DNA of 64,000 nucleotides from Trileptium ribeirensis (GCA_030248225.1 JASANE010000203.1:1-64000); one strand, 5' to 3'. Positions 21,251 through 34,640 are shown, numbered from the stretch's first letter. Notes: generated by a model from the letters alone, not told the origin. A program made the numbers and translations.

Positions 21251-21910
21251 TGGATAGGAAACGATGGCAGTGCAAATTGTTTATTGAAAAAATACAGACA
21301 AAACAATCACGCCAATACGTTAATCATCTATTTAGAAACAAAATCTGTCTGAACTTTTATCAAAAGCTTTCAAATTGTTCTAACCTAAAAAGTCGGGGCC
21401 TAAAAATGGAGGAACTGGATAGGAAACGATGGCAGTGCAAATCGTTTATTGAAAAAATACAGACAAAACAATCACGCCAATACGTTAATCATCTATTTAG
21501 AAACAAAATCTGTCTGAACTTTTATCAAAAGCTTTCAAATTGTTCTAACCTAAAAAGTCGGGGCCTAAAAATGGAGGAACTGGATAGGAAACGATGGCAG
21601 TGCAAATTGTTTATTGAAAAAATACAGACAAAACAATCACGCCAATACGTTAATCATCTATTTAGAAACAAAATCTGTCTGAACTTTTATCAAAAGCTTT
21701 CAAATTGTTCTAACCTAAAAAGTCGGGGCCTAAAAATGGAGGAACTGGATAGGAAACGATGGCAGTGCAAATTGTTTATTGAAAAAATACAGACAAAACA
21801 ATCACGCCAATACGTTAATCATCTATTTAGAAACAAAATCTGTCTGAACTTTTATCAAAAGCTTTCAAATTGTTCTAACCTAAAAAGTCGGGGCCTAAAA
21901 ATGGAGGAAC
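21251..21910 (+). repeat. 4 x 165-bp tandem repeat, frame-preserving
   Basis: TGGATAGGAAACGATGGCAG starts units at 21251, 21416, 21581 and 21746, an exact 165-bp (55-codon) period. The units are almost identical; one seen difference is CAAATCGTTT in the second unit against CAAATTGTTT in the others. After the fourth unit the sequence diverges at GAGGAACTAGCAACG. Confidence 0.95.
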
Positions 21911-22089
21911 TAGCAACGCTCACCCGCCGCAAAACGTCGACGTCGACAATCGCCAGGAATGAACGGGCTAAAGACCGAAAAAGCCCTTATCATCAAGCAC
22001 GGGTTAACATTAGAGTGCTGGGAAGTGGCATACAGTTCCCTTATGCGCGCTCTATTTTCTATATAATTACAGCGTTTTGTCAAAAGTAA
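21277..22089 (+). CDS. repetitive open reading frame, function unknown
   Basis: An open frame of about 270 codons running through the 165-bp array and 180 bp beyond. Each unit gives a lysine-rich, 55-residue peptide: FIEKIQTKQSRQYVNHLF, RNKICLNFYQKLSNCSNLK, then KMEELDRKRWQCK. The unique end is basic: ATLTRRKTSTSTIARNERAK … stop at about 22089. There is no ATG at the beginning of the array; the first candidates are internal. No family is recognised. A frame kept open by recent amplification of a 165-bp unit is the simplest reading, and a multi-copy exon of a real protein is the alternative. Without a promoter, splice sites or homologue I would not call it a gene with confidence. Confidence 0.25.
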   Translation: MFIEKIQTKQSRQYVNHLFRNKICLNFYQKLSNCSNLKSRGLKMEELDRKRWQCKSFIEKIQTKQSRQYVNHLFRNKICLNFYQKLSNCSNLKSRGLKMEELDRKRWQCKLFIEKIQTKQSRQYVNHLFRNKICLNFYQKLSNCSNLKSRGLKMEELDRKRWQCKLFIEKIQTKQSRQYVNHLFRNKICLNFYQKLSNCSNLKSRGLKMEELATLTRRKTSTSTIARNERAKDRKSPYHQARVNIRVLGSGIQFPYARSIFYIITAFCQK

Positions 22090-23110
22090 TGGCTGATATG
22101 CAGACTAAACTGATCGTGACACCGAAACGTTTATGGCAATAAAGGGACTCCGCTAAATCTACAAAACGTCTAAATCCAAATACATTTTCAAACAATTTTA
22201 CAAACTCCCGGGAGCTTTGGGATGAATCAGAACACGATATAACAAAAATTCCGGTGTCGTTTTTGCTTGATCACCTGTAAGGTTTAATCTGGATTAAATC
22301 GTGAGACCTTCCAGAGTGCTCGGCTTTGTAAACAGTTTCAACAAAAACTTCCCGTTAAGACATTCTTTAATTCAAATAGGATTTGAAAGTCTCCATCTGT
22401 AATTCGTCAATTTCTCACGATCATTATGTAAATTGATGCCGTATGTGACATATATGACCATCAAACTTGCACACTTAGCAAAATCCTAAGTACTAAAGTT
22501 ATTATGCTTTTCTAGCTGTTATGTGCGCATCAATTGTTTCCGGAACTAATTCGAATATGGTATATAAGTGGTCCAGTAATTGAAAAATATTTGAGCACAA
22601 AACTCTATGAACTTTCAGCAGCAGTCTTGTTGCTTTTTAGATTGTTCAAAATATTTACAATATGAAATGAAGTCTGCAGAAAATCAAGGATTGGATGAAA
22701 CCTCTATAAAGTAGGACTGTTGTTTATCTTAAATGAAATGCGTCATAGTAGTTTGTAATTTTCTTGCTTTGTACTGATCTGAAGCGAACATTACATTAGT
22801 TGTGGTAGGCCTGGACATTAGGCCCTTAAATTACTGCGTTCTGAAAGTTCTATTAAATCGATTATTACTTAGAATTACACCAATAGCAAATCCTAGCACA
22901 AAACTGAGCCTTGAACAAATTTTAAAATTTTCTTGAGATATAATAGCGTCAACTATGTTATTAAAACTTATATGATGCCTCACGAAAATTGAGCTTCCAA
23001 CGTTTGGGATTGAAGTATTAATGACGGGCCAGTCAAACTAATCTACTATTTGCCGTTAAAATTGAGAAAACATAAAACCAGAACGTAGATAGCTATTTAA
23101 AGCAATAAAT
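22090..23110. other. unassigned AT-rich sequence
   Basis: No gene, RNA or repeat recognised. Confidence 0.35.
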
Positions 23111-23116
23111 TGCATA

Positions 23117-23190
23117 TGTGGTAAGAGTTAGTGTAATGGGTCTCTAACAGAGACAGCTGTTCTACTTAGTTCAAATTCCATTACCAAATT
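23117..23190 (+). repeat. possible tRNA-like segment
   Basis: GGTAAGAGTTAGTGTAATGG recalls a tRNA 5' part. TAGTTCAAATTCC is a reasonable B box, followed by ATTACCA, which could pair with GGTAA. The middle does not fold well, so it is at best a relic. Confidence 0.3.
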
Positions 23191-23559
23191 TAGTTTGTTA
23201 AGTAGATTCTTTTTCTTAACACATCATTTAAATTGATAAATTTTATACGTCGAACTTCGTAACACCGATCTCGAATCGCGTGCTAGTAGCGCTTTTTGGA
23301 GGCCCTTCGACAACTGTAATCTAGACTAAAAATGGATTTACAATAGTTTATATGTTGTTTGTTAGGTGGAATTTTTCTAACGAGGCCTGACTTGCGATGC
23401 CCTTAACAATTGTCTTATATTTCACGACGCACGTATTGTGCGGACTGTGCGAAAAGTCGAACGTTGTGTCACAGCCTAACGAGCTAGCGAAGATTCCGCT
23501 TTAGGTACGTGGTGATAGCGTCACTTTGTATCGCAAATCGAGACCACTTACTTAAGGGA

Positions 23560-23790
23560 AATCGTTATATGGGTCATACAGACGACACTGAGGTGTACTC
23601 CCCGAGGACTTGACTATCCCGTGGAAGCGCTGCAGACGCCGAACCCATATGTGGTTTTCGCCGACGCACCCACCCCCGAAGCGACTGACCCCCCTTGGAA
23701 GTCCAAGACCGACCCTCTTAACCCCTCGCCCCCTCACGAAGACGCGACTACCACACTTATACCTCGGACCTCGCGTATGTGTAACAGTCG
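23560..23790. repeat. dispersed GC/AT-banded repeat, copy 4
   Basis: C-rich sequence (CCGACGCACCCACCCCCGAAG, split here by pyrimidine runs; CCCCTCGCCCCCTCACG) ending in ACCTCGCGTATGTGTAAC. That end resembles ACCTCGTGCATGTATGCC at about 43750 and ACCTCGTGTATGCATGC at about 35838. Open frames on both strands arise from the skewed composition. Confidence 0.5.
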
Positions 23791-23979
23791 GTGACTGACT
23801 TAAGAAACGAACAACCTAGGTGTACACATTTAAAGTGAACATGTTCATAAAAAATCATGAATATGTATAACATACTCAGCAACAGGATTTTAATGCAAAA
23901 CCCTGTTTATTGCGGATGTATATTCACGGTATTTACTAACTCTCGGATTTTGAATCAGTAAATGAACAATGGATTATTT

Positions 23980-24045
23980 TATATATAATATAATAATTTT
24001 ATAATATAATATTTTATAATATATAATATAATAATAATATAATTA
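23980..24045. repeat. AT-rich simple sequence
   Basis: An imperfect ATATAATATAATAATTTTATA-type repeat of about 65 bp. Confidence 0.85.
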
Positions 24046-25050
24046 CTTTGATATTTATGACATAGACGTTTATGTAGATACGCGTCCATTCCCTCTATTA
24101 TTTAAAAAATGTTCAAAGTACATAAACAACGACGAAAACATCTTTTGTGTTCGTGATAAATGTATCGGCTTTTAAGCACAAAACAACTGTGAAAGAAGCC
24201 ACATTTTAGACAGAAACTGAAACAAAGATATGCCCTCCTACAGATATATTCGGAATTTTGAAGGTTTATAGATTTACAGGATTTTGATTAATGTAAACTA
24301 CACCATGTACAATTTATAGCTGTAAGCATCGATATCTCGACGTAAGACAAGGTGAACTGATAAATAGCACCTTTAGATGTCAGGATATTTTGCGTTAAAC
24401 CACGAAAGAAAGCAGATTTATAAAGTGACAAAGATATCACACGTATGAAAATATCAAATATTATTTCATATATACCCTGTTACCAACCAATCATAAAATT
24501 GCACTTGTGGTGCAGCATGATTTTGACAACCAAGATCAGGATGCCTAATATTCTACACGTTCTAGACTTGCCTACGGCAGTTTCGATAATTTTTGCACAA
24601 ATCAAGAGTCCATTAAAACTCGTTTCTGAGGTCGGCTAACGTACAGAACGGTAATAAAACAGTGCTACATAAAAGACTACCCTAGAGTTTAAAAATATTT
24701 GCCTTTTACATTTGTAGAGAAACACATATTGTACAAATAATGTTTGAGAAAAATATTCCATATTTGACAACAAACCGTTTAGTCCGCGTCTGTGAATCTG
24801 CCTTAAAAATCTTTCACACTTTCGAAAGATATAAACGTTTTATCGGCTGGTATTTTGAAAAGTTAATGGTTAAGTCGACGTTATTTGTAAAGAAACAAAT
24901 ATTTTCGTCGTATTGATTGAAAACAAAAGAATAATATGTTATAATGCTGTAAATATTAATAATAGTTACTCACCCAAAATTTGCCCTAATTGTTGTCATA
25001 TAGAGGGCCGACAACGTTTTCGTACATAACCTCAGCTAACGCGGAATTGA
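24046..25050. other. unassigned AT-rich sequence
   Basis: No gene or repeat recognised. Confidence 0.35.
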
Positions 25051-25054
25051 AAAT

Positions 25055-25875
25055 AACAGACGAGTTACATGTTTTTTTATATATTTTACATCTATTCCAC
25101 TATCCAGTGGCATAGATTTTTATAACCACAGGTATCACAAAAGGGAGAGTGGCAGACGAGCTACATGTTTTTTTATAATTTTGACATTTATGCCTAAATG
25201 CAGTGACATCAATTTTCGTAACTACAGGTATCGCGAAAGAAATAGTAGCAAACCACCTGTTTTCTTATAATTTTGACATTTATGCCGCTACGCAGTAATA
25301 TAAATTTTCATAACCACAAATATCATGGAAGGGAGAATAGCAGCGGAGCTACATGTTTTTTGTAATTTTGACATTTATGCCGCTGTGCAGTGACATCGAT
25401 TTACATAACTACATATATCGCGAAAGGGATAATAGCAAACTAGCCGCATTTTTTATATTTTTGACAGTTATGCCGCTACGTAGTGATATGGATCTTCATA
25501 ACCACAAATATCATGGAAGGGAGAATAGCAGACGAGCTACGCGCTTTTATAATTTTGATAGCAATAACATTATATTGCTGCTACAATACCAACTGGCTGG
25601 TCTTGACGCAGCAATAGCTGCACACAAGTCAATATTATTGTAGCGGCAATATTTTTGCTTCTGCTATTGATTGCGCTATGTTTGCAGTAACATAATTCCA
25701 CGACAATATTGTGTTCTTACAACATGGTCGCTGTAATAGCTTACGATGTGTAATTCGTGCACGCACTTCTCTGTGAATGATGCATAACTACAGATATGGC
25801 GAAAGATATAATAGCAAAAGAGCGGCATTTTTATAATTTTGACATTTATACCGCTATGCAGTGAAATAGATTTTT
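25055..25875 (+). repeat. degenerate 95-bp tandem repeat, six units plus one detached
   Basis: Each unit has GAGCTACATGTTTTTT, then TAATTTTGACATTTATGCCG, then a CAGTGACAT core, TAACYACAxxTAT, and CGCGAAAGGGATAATAGCA. Six units lie between 25055 and about 25570. A seventh at about 25790-25875 is separated by about 220 bp of unrelated sequence. Units are diverged, so the array is old. Apparent open frames are repeat-derived. Confidence 0.8.
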
Positions 25876-27909
25876 ACCTTGCTCACGCAGTATAACCAGC
25901 ATGCTATTCAGAAGTGAAGAGGGCAACTCCGAAGTGAGCAGGTGCTAAGGCACAATGGGGAAGGCCTGCATATGGAGGCTCTTTTTTATTGAAAATTGTG
26001 GTGGCACTACTTCTTCCTGTGCTACTGAATATAACATTTACACACCTCCTTGTATGTTAGTGCAACTTGTTGAACGCTAAACCTGCCTGCGTATCTTTAT
26101 CGTTGAACCCGGTTATCCTACATTGGAGCCAAATTAAGACATGTTGACCATACTATATAAAGTCGGTGAACGTAACTTGTACTCAAAATATAAAATCGAT
26201 TTCGCTTCAACATTTATATTTTATGTTTTATAAAAACGCTCGAAAACGTTCGTTCCAAATCGTTTGGAAACAAGCTATTCAAAAGGTACATGTTTATTGT
26301 GTTGTATGTACATTTTGCATGCACATTAATTGCTTTTGAATAATATGTAATCTATATTAAAGCCTTAAAAGTACAAAAAACCATACCTGTTTAACATGAA
26401 TATACGTTATTTTGCTATGGCAGCTAATGTAGATCTATCACGTATGGACCGGCGCATGTAGTCGTTCTAATCGTAATGCTTCATCGGAAGGCAAAAATCG
26501 ATTCGACACGTAAACACCAACGAGTACAGTATAAATCCATGCCAACAGGACGATACAACTTAGAAAAAAATTTGCCACTAAACTTATGACCTGTCGAGAA
26601 TTCTGAACCACCATCATTGTAGTTTGAAATCCTAGTTGCTAAGCAACCGTCAGATATAGTAATTATGTTGATGATGATAAATCTTTAGAGTTGGATCTCT
26701 AATTTGCGGAAACGTGTCGGTTTTTACTTAGAAATATAGTCAGTCTATTTTATTATAAAATTATTATGTACAAAAACATAGATATCATTACGAAAATATT
26801 AAAAGAATTATATATTAAAGAACGAAAATTAATTATGAAAATACTATCAAGAAAATATTGTTACCATTAGGTGTATACAGCTTCCAAACTTTAATTCGGC
26901 TAAACGTAGGTTTGAACACAATAGTTTATGGTAGCAATGCCAGACAAGCATGCTATCTTACTCATAAGGCGCAGTTAGAACGGTTGGCTCAAATTTTGCA
27001 GCATAAGCAACCTTATAATTGGAATGCCCATAACTTACTATGCATGAACGAAGGACCTACTTGGATCTAATTTTTGAGCGCATATATGCCATAACTAAAA
27101 TATTTATTTCATAGCATTGTCGATGAAATGGAAAGCATAAAACTTTAAGGTCAAAATCAGAACCGCAATTTTACCGTCATTTTGTGACCCTGTAGTGCAA
27201 GGGCTGAAGTTATAAATAGGTAGTATAAGTAGCAATCTTAGTTATTTAACATCTGCTGCTCACAAAAGTGTACGTCATCTTAAAAAGCGATTTGTAGGTT
27301 TTATCAGAGTTTGCCGTACTTTGTTTGTATGTGAGTTGTTTGCTCCTTTGCTTTGCTACATGCCGTAAGAAACCGACCAATAGCTCCTAGATAGATCAGT
27401 GATTTGCTGTTACTGACTTGAATCGGTCAAATATTGCACGATGCACAAATTAATTCGGTTGTTAAAGCGCTAAACGGTACAACAAAAACTTTATATCGCT
27501 TATTGTTTGGGCCACAAAGATTTTATTACACCATGGCATTAATTAATGGATGTGGTACTCTAAAACAGGTAGTGAGGGAGCTGCCGCCACTTTATTTCGT
27601 TGTTTATCTGCTATCTTGATCTGTTAATATATACTCCAAGTAAAAAATTTCCTAGTTTGAACTGCAGATTTGTAATATTGAGTTAGTTTGTTTTCTCCTG
27701 CGTAAATTTTCTAGTAAACCGGGTTCTTTTCATAAAAGTGAAAAATTCATTCAACTGTTTTTCACCATTGGTCGGAATTTTGGATAGATAACTAATTTAC
27801 ATTTATGAACATTACAGTGTACTTTGAACTGTGATCATTGGGTTTTATATGTAAATATTATCGACATTACTCTGCAGATAGTAGTTGCACAGCTAAGGGG
27901 CTGATAACA
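25876..27909. other. unassigned AT-rich sequence
   Basis: Two short plus-strand open frames (26858-27070 and 27434-27619) lack recognisable domains, and I could not attach convincing splice sites. No other feature seen. Confidence 0.35.
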
Positions 27910-30900
27910 CAATATAGTCACGGACTGAATAAATTGCACATATAGGCACACATACAGGCAAGAAAACTGTGTACACGCACTTAACACAGAAGAATCGACA
28001 TGCGTAAGCGTTTACTTGTTATTGGGTGTGTTACATAGCTCACAGCAGAATACAATCACGGACTGAATAAATTGCACACATAGGCACACATACAGGCAAG
28101 GAAAGTGTGTGCACGCACTTAACACAGAAGAATCGGCATGCGTAAGCGTTTACTTGTTATTGGGTGTGTTACATAGCTCACAGCAGAATTCAATCACGGA
28201 CTGAATAAATTGCACACATAGGCACACATACAGGCAAGGAAAGTGTGTGCACGCACTTAACACAGAAGAATCGGCATGCGTAAGCGTTTACTTGTTATTG
28301 GGTGTGTTACATAGCTCACAGCAGAATAAAATCACGGACTGAATAAATTGCACACATAGGCACACATACATGCAAAGAAAGTGTGTGCACGCACTTAACA
28401 CAGAAGAATCGGCGTGTGTAAGCGTTTACTTGTTATTGGGTGTGTTACATAGCTCACAGCAGAATACAATCACGAACTGAATAAATTGCACACATAGGCA
28501 CACATACAGGCAAGGAAAGTGTGTGCGCGCACTTAACACAGAAGAATCGGCATGCGTAAGCGTTTACTTGTTATTGGGTGTGTTACATAGCTCACAGCAG
28601 AATACAATCACGGACTGAATAAATTGCAAACATAGGCACACATACAGGCAAGGAAAGTGTGTACACACACTTAACACAGAAGAGTCGGCTTGCGTAAGCG
28701 TTTACTTGTTATTGGGTGTGTTACATAGCTCGCAGCAGAATACAATCACGGACTGAATAAATTGCGCACAAAGACGCGCATACAGGTTAGTAAAGTGTGT
28801 GCACGCACTTGACACAGAAGAATCTGCATGCGTGAACGTTTACTTGTTATTGAATGTGTTACATAGCTCACAGCAGAATACAATCACGGACTGAATAAAT
28901 TGTACACAAAGACACGCAAACACGCTAGTAAAGTGTGTGCACGCACTTGATACAGAAGAATCTGCATGCATGAGCGTTTACTTGTTATTGAATGTGTTAC
29001 ATAGCTCACAGCAGAACAGCAGAATACAATGACGGACTGAACAAATTGCACACAAAGACACGCAAACACGCTAGTAAAGTGTGTGCACGCACTTAACACA
29101 GAAGAATCGGCGTGTGTAAGCGTTTACTTGTTATTGGGTGTGTTACATAGCTCACAGCAGAATACAATCACGGACTGAATAAATTGCACACATAGGCACA
29201 CATACAGGCAAGGAAAGTGTGTGCACGCACTTAACACAGAAGAATCGGCATGCGTAAGCGTTTACTTGTTATTGGGTGTGTTACATAGCTCACAGCAGAA
29301 TACAATCACGCACTGAATAAATTGCAAACATAGGCACACATACAGGCAAGGAAAGTGTGTACACGCACTTAACACAGAAGAGTCGGCTTGCGTAAGCGTT
29401 TACTTGTTATTGGGTGTGTTACATAGCTCGCAGCAGAATACAATCACGGACTGAATAAATTGCGCACAAAGACGCGCATACAGGTTAGTAAAGTGGGTGC
29501 ACGCACTTGACACAGAAGAATCTGCATGCGTGAACGTTTACTTGTTATTGAATGTGTTACATAGCTCACAGCAGAATACAATCACGGACTGAATAAATTG
29601 CACACAAAGACACGCAAACACGCTAGTAAAGTGTGTGCACGCACTTGATACAGAAGAATCTGCATGCGTGAGCGTTTACTTGTTATTGAATGTGTTACAT
29701 AGCTCACAGCAGAACATAGAGACAAATCACGGACAGACAAATGCACACAAGACACGCATACAGGCTTGTAAAGGTGCACGCACTTGACACAGAAGAATCG
29801 CAGGGAGCGTACATCTCCGCCCGGCAGAATACAATCACGGACTGAATAAATTGCACACAAAGACACGCATACAGGTTAGTAAAGTGTGTGTACGCACTTG
29901 ATACAGAAGAATGTGCATGTGTGAGCGTTTCCTTGTTATTGGGTCTGTTACATAGCTCACAGCAGAATGCAATAACGGACTGAATAAATTGCACACAAAG
30001 GCACGCATACAGGCTAGTAAAGTGTGTGCACGCACTTGACACAGAAGAATCTGCATGTGTGAGCGTTTACTTGTTATTGGGTCTGTTACATGGCTCACAG
30101 CAGAATACAATCATGGACTGAATAAATTGCACACAAAGACACGCATACAGGCTTGTAAAGTGTGTGCACGCACTTGATACAGAAGAATTTGCATGCGTGA
30201 GCGTTTACTTGTTATTGAATGTGTTACATAGCTCACAGCAGAATACAATCACGGACTGAATAAACTGCACACAAAGACACACATACAGGCTAGTAAAGTG
30301 TGTGCACGCACTTGACATAGATGAATCTGCATGCGTGAACGTTTACTTAAAAAAAAAAACAAAACAACAAAAATCTCGACGAAAAAAAAGACAGCAGACA
30401 AAACACAACCCCCCACGCCAGACCTTGTTATTGAATGTGTTACATAGCTCACAGCAGAACAGCAGAATACAATCACGGAATGAATAAATTGCACACAAAG
30501 ACATACATACAGGCTAGTAAAGTGTGTGAACGCACTTGACACAGATGAATCTGCATGCGTGAGCGTTTACTTGTTAGTGAATGTGTTACATAGCTCACAG
30601 CAGAATACAATAACGGACTGAATAAATTGCACACAAAGGCACGCATACAGGCTAGTAAAGTGTGTGCACGCACTTGACACAGAAGAATCTGCATGTGTGA
30701 GCGTTTACTTGTTATTGGGTCTGTTACATAGCTCACGGCAGAATACAATCACGGACTGAATAAATTGCACACAAAGACACGCATACAGGCTAGTAAAGTG
30801 TGTGCACGCACTTGACACAGAAGAATATGCTGCGTGTGCGTTTACATGTTATTGAATGTGTTACATAGTTCACAGCAGTATACAATCGCCGACTGAATAA

Positions 30901-33682
30901 ATTGCACACAAGGACACGCATACAGGCTAGTAAAGTGTGTGCACGCACTCGACACAGAAGAATCTGCATGTGTGAGCGTTTACTTGTTATATTGTCTGTT
31001 ACATAGCTTACAGCAAAATACAATCACGGACTGAATAAATTGCACACAAAGACACGCATACAGGCTTGTAAAATGTGTACACGCACTTGATACAGAAGAA
31101 TCTGCATGCGTGAGCGTTTACTTGTTATTGAATGTGTTACATAGCTCACTGCAGAATACAATCACGGACTGAATAAACTGCACACAAAGACACACATACA
31201 GGCTAGTAAAGTGTGTGCACGCACTTGACATAGATGAATCTGCATGCGTGAACGTTTACTTGTTATTGAATGTGTTACATAGCTCACAGCAGAACAGCAG
31301 AATACAATCACGGACAGAATAAAATGCACACTAAGACACGCATACAGGCTTGTAAAGTGTGTGCACGCACTTGACACAGAAGAATCTGCATGTGTGAGCG
31401 TTTACTTGTTATTGGGTCTGTTACATAGCTCACGGCAGAATACAATCACGGACTGAATAAATTGCACACAAAGACACGCATACAGGCTAGTAAAGTGTGT
31501 GCACGCACTTTACACAGAAGAATATGCTGCGTGTGCGTTTACTTGTTATTGAATGTGTTACATAGCTCACAGCAGTATACAATCGCCGACTGAATAAATT
31601 GCACACAAAGACACGCATACAGGCTAGTAAAGTGTGTGCACGCACTTGACACAGAAGAATCTGCATGTGTGAGCGTTTACTTGTTATTGGGTCTGTTACA
31701 TAGCTCACAGCAGTATACAATCGCCGACTGAATAAATTGCACACAAAGACACGCATACAAGCTAGTAAAGTGTGTGTACGCACTTGATGCAGAAGAATCT
31801 GCATGCGTGAGCGTTTACTTGTTATTGGGTCTGTTACATATCTCACAGCAGAATACAATCACGGACTGAATAAACTGCACACAAAGACACACATACAGGC
31901 TAGTAAAGTGTGTGTACGCACTTGATGCAGAAGAATCTGCATGCGTGAGCGTTTACTTGTTATTGGGTCTGTTACATATCTCACAGCAGAATACAATCAC
32001 GGACTGAATAAATTGCACACAAAGACACACATACAGGCTAGTAAAGTGTGTGCACGCACTTGATATAGATGAATCTGCATGCGTAAGCGTTTACTTGTTA
32101 GTGAATGTGTTACAAAGCTCACAGCAGAATACAATAACGGACTGAATAAATTGCACACAAAGACACGCATACAGGTTAGTAAAGTGTGTGTACGCACTTT
32201 ACACAGAAGAATATGCTGCGTGTGCGTTTACTTGTTATTGAATGTGTTACATAGCTCACAGCAGTATACAATCGCCGACTGAATAAATTGCACACAAAGA
32301 CACGCATACAGGCTAGTAAAGTGTGTGCACGCACTTGACACAGAAGAATCTGCATGTGTGAGCGTTTACTTGTTATTGGGTCTGTTACATAGCTCACAGC
32401 AGTATACAATCGCCGACTGAATAAATTGCACACAAAGACACGCATACAAGCTAGTAAAGTGTGTGTACGCACTTGATGCAGAAGAATCTGCATGCGTGAG
32501 CGTTTACTTGTTATTGGGTCTGTTACATAGCTCACGGCAGAATACAATCACGGACTGAATAAATTGCACACAAAGACACGCATACAGGCTAGTAAAGTGT
32601 GTGCACGCACTTTACACAGAAGAATATGCTGCGTGTGCGTTTACTTGTTATTGAATGTGTTACATAGCTCACAGAAGTATACAATCGCCGACTGAATAAA
32701 TTGCACACAAAGACACGCATACAGGCTAGTAAAGTGTGTGCACGCACTTGACACAGAAGAATCTGCATGTGTGAGCGTTTACTTGTTATTGGGTCTGTTA
32801 CATAGCTCACAGTAGTATACAATCGCCGACTGAATAAATTGCACACAAAGACACGCATACAAGCTAGTAAAGTGTGTGTACGCACTTGATGCAGAAGAAT
32901 CTGCATGCGTGAGCGTTTACTTGTTATTGGGTCTGTTACATAGCTCACAGCAGAATATAATCACGGACTGAATAAACTGCACACAAAGACACACATACAG
33001 GCTAGTAAAGTGTGTGTACGCACTTGATGCAGAAGAATCTGCATGCGTGAGCGTTTACTTGTTATTGGGTCTGTTACATATCTCACAGCAGAATACAATC
33101 ACGGACTGAATAAACTGCACACAAAGACACACATACAGGCTAGTAAAGTGTGTGCACGCACTTGATATAGATGAATCTGCATGCGTGAACGTTTACTTGT
33201 TATTGAATGTGTTACATAGCTCACAGCAGAACAGCAGAATACAATCACGGACTGAATAAATTGCACACAAAGACATACATACAGGCTAGTAAAGTGTGTG
33301 AACGCACTTGACACAGATGAATCTGCATGCGTGAGCGTTTACTTGTTAGTGAATGTGTTACAAAGCTCACAGCAGAATACAATAACGGACTGAATAAATT
33401 GCACACAAAGACACGCATACAGGCTAGTAAAGTGTGTGCACGCACTTTACACAGAAGAATATGCTGCGTGTGCGTTTACTTGTTATTGAATGTGTTACAT
33501 AGCTCACAGCAGTATACAATCGCCGACTGAATAAATTGCACACAAAGACACGCATACAGGCTAGTAAAGTGTGTGCACGTACTTGACACAGAAGAATCTG
33601 CATGTGTGAGCGTTTACTTGTTATTGGGTCTGTTACATAGTTCACAGCAGTATACAATCGCCAACTGAATAAATTGCACCTA
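27910..33682. repeat. 138-bp satellite array, about 42 units
   Basis: The word AACACAGAAG recurs at 27983, 28121 and 28259, fixing the period at 138 bp, and the array is continuous for about 5.8 kb. Each unit holds GAGCGTTTACTTGTTATTG, TGTTACATAGCTCACAGCAG, ATACAATCACGGACTGAATAA, ATTGCACACAAAGACACGCA and GTGTGTGCACGCAC. Three subtypes are visible after TTGTTATTG: GGTGTG (left third), AATGTG and GGTCTG (middle and right). There is an A-rich insertion at about 30349-30423. Many minus-strand open frames here are repeat artefacts. Confidence 0.95.
30349..30423. other. A-rich insertion inside the satellite
   Basis: About 75 bp (runs such as AAAAAAAAAAACAAAACAAC, then CCCCCCACGCCAGAC) interrupt one unit between GTTTACTT and TTGTTATTG. 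The first TTGTT is absent on the left side. This may be a small retroposed or templated insertion. Confidence 0.7.
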
Positions 33683-34289
33683 AAATTTGCTAAACCTAAA
33701 ATTTGCTAGTCGCAAGAATGTAAGCAAACGCTGTTAGATCAAACATTAACATTTTAAAATTTTAAAAACCGTCGAAAGTAAAATATTTTAAGTACTGAAT
33801 TAAAACTCATAAGGAACTAATAGCAGATGAAGCAATACAGGTTAGGATAAAGATTGTTTGGAAAGTTCTATATTTTTGACAAAACTATAGCCCAGTCAGA
33901 TTTTTTAAATGCCGAATTTTTACAAATTTTTGCACATTTATATATGTTAATAATTTTCTGTCGAAATATAGCAATCATTGCTATAACTGTCCAGTTATAA
34001 CTTAAAAATTTTCAAAAAAATTAACAGTTTTTAGTTTTGAATGTTTAAGTCACTGACTGCTAGTTAACGCTTTAGCTGTATTTACTGCGGGGATAAATTT
34101 TTGTTATAACGTTTATACATGCTAAAAATCCATTCTTATATTTTTAGTTCCTACAGTTCATGTATTCTTGACTAACTGGATTATACGTTAAAATCAAATG
34201 TATTAACTTTGTATATAAACACACACGTACCGAATTTATGACTACCGTATTGTCTTATTATTACAACAGAGTATTTCAACACAATTTTA
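33683..34289. other. unassigned AT-rich sequence
   Basis: Nothing recognised. Confidence 0.35.
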
Positions 34290-34640
34290 ATACCAATTAT
34301 TCTTGGTTTCTCGAAGAGGAACCATAGTGAAGTGAAGCGACCACGAACTACTATTCGCGGTGTTGTATCATTTGCTGTTTGGCTGTGTTTCGCCAGACAT
34401 TGTAGCCCTGTGAGGCATTCGTACCGGCTAGGTGATTGTAAATAGGGTGATAAGAGGAGATTATCTCTCGACGTGTCGGACCCTACGTCTCGGCGCGAAG
34501 CGTCAATCCACTGGCATGTGCCCCAGCGCTGTACCAATAGGCGCTGAACGCGGCTAGGCTGCCACCACCCATAGGCTCCGAACGCGGCTAGGCTGCCACC
34601 TCCCTGAGCTCTCGAACCTTGAGCAGATATGGCCAGGTAG
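34290..34640 (-). repeat. GC-richer block with a 35-bp duplication
   Basis: On the minus strand a GC-richer block runs from the duplicated unit GAACGCGGCTAGGCTGCCAC (plus strand, at about 34545 and 34575) through GGTACAGCGCTGGGGC and GTCCGACACGTCGAGAGA. It resembles the 5' region of a LINE or a SINE more than a gene. The open frame of 118 codons on the minus strand has no recognisable domain. Confidence 0.4.

Noticed and set aside
27910..33682. Many minus-strand open frames of 60-120 codons with shared peptides (CVRAHTLLACM and similar)
   Set aside because: They repeat with the 138-bp satellite period, begin and end at the same unit positions, and have no splice or domain evidence; artefacts of repetition.
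27910..33682. CRISPR-like regular repeat array
   Set aside because: The whole 138-bp unit is repeated without unique spacers, in a eukaryotic context; it is a satellite.
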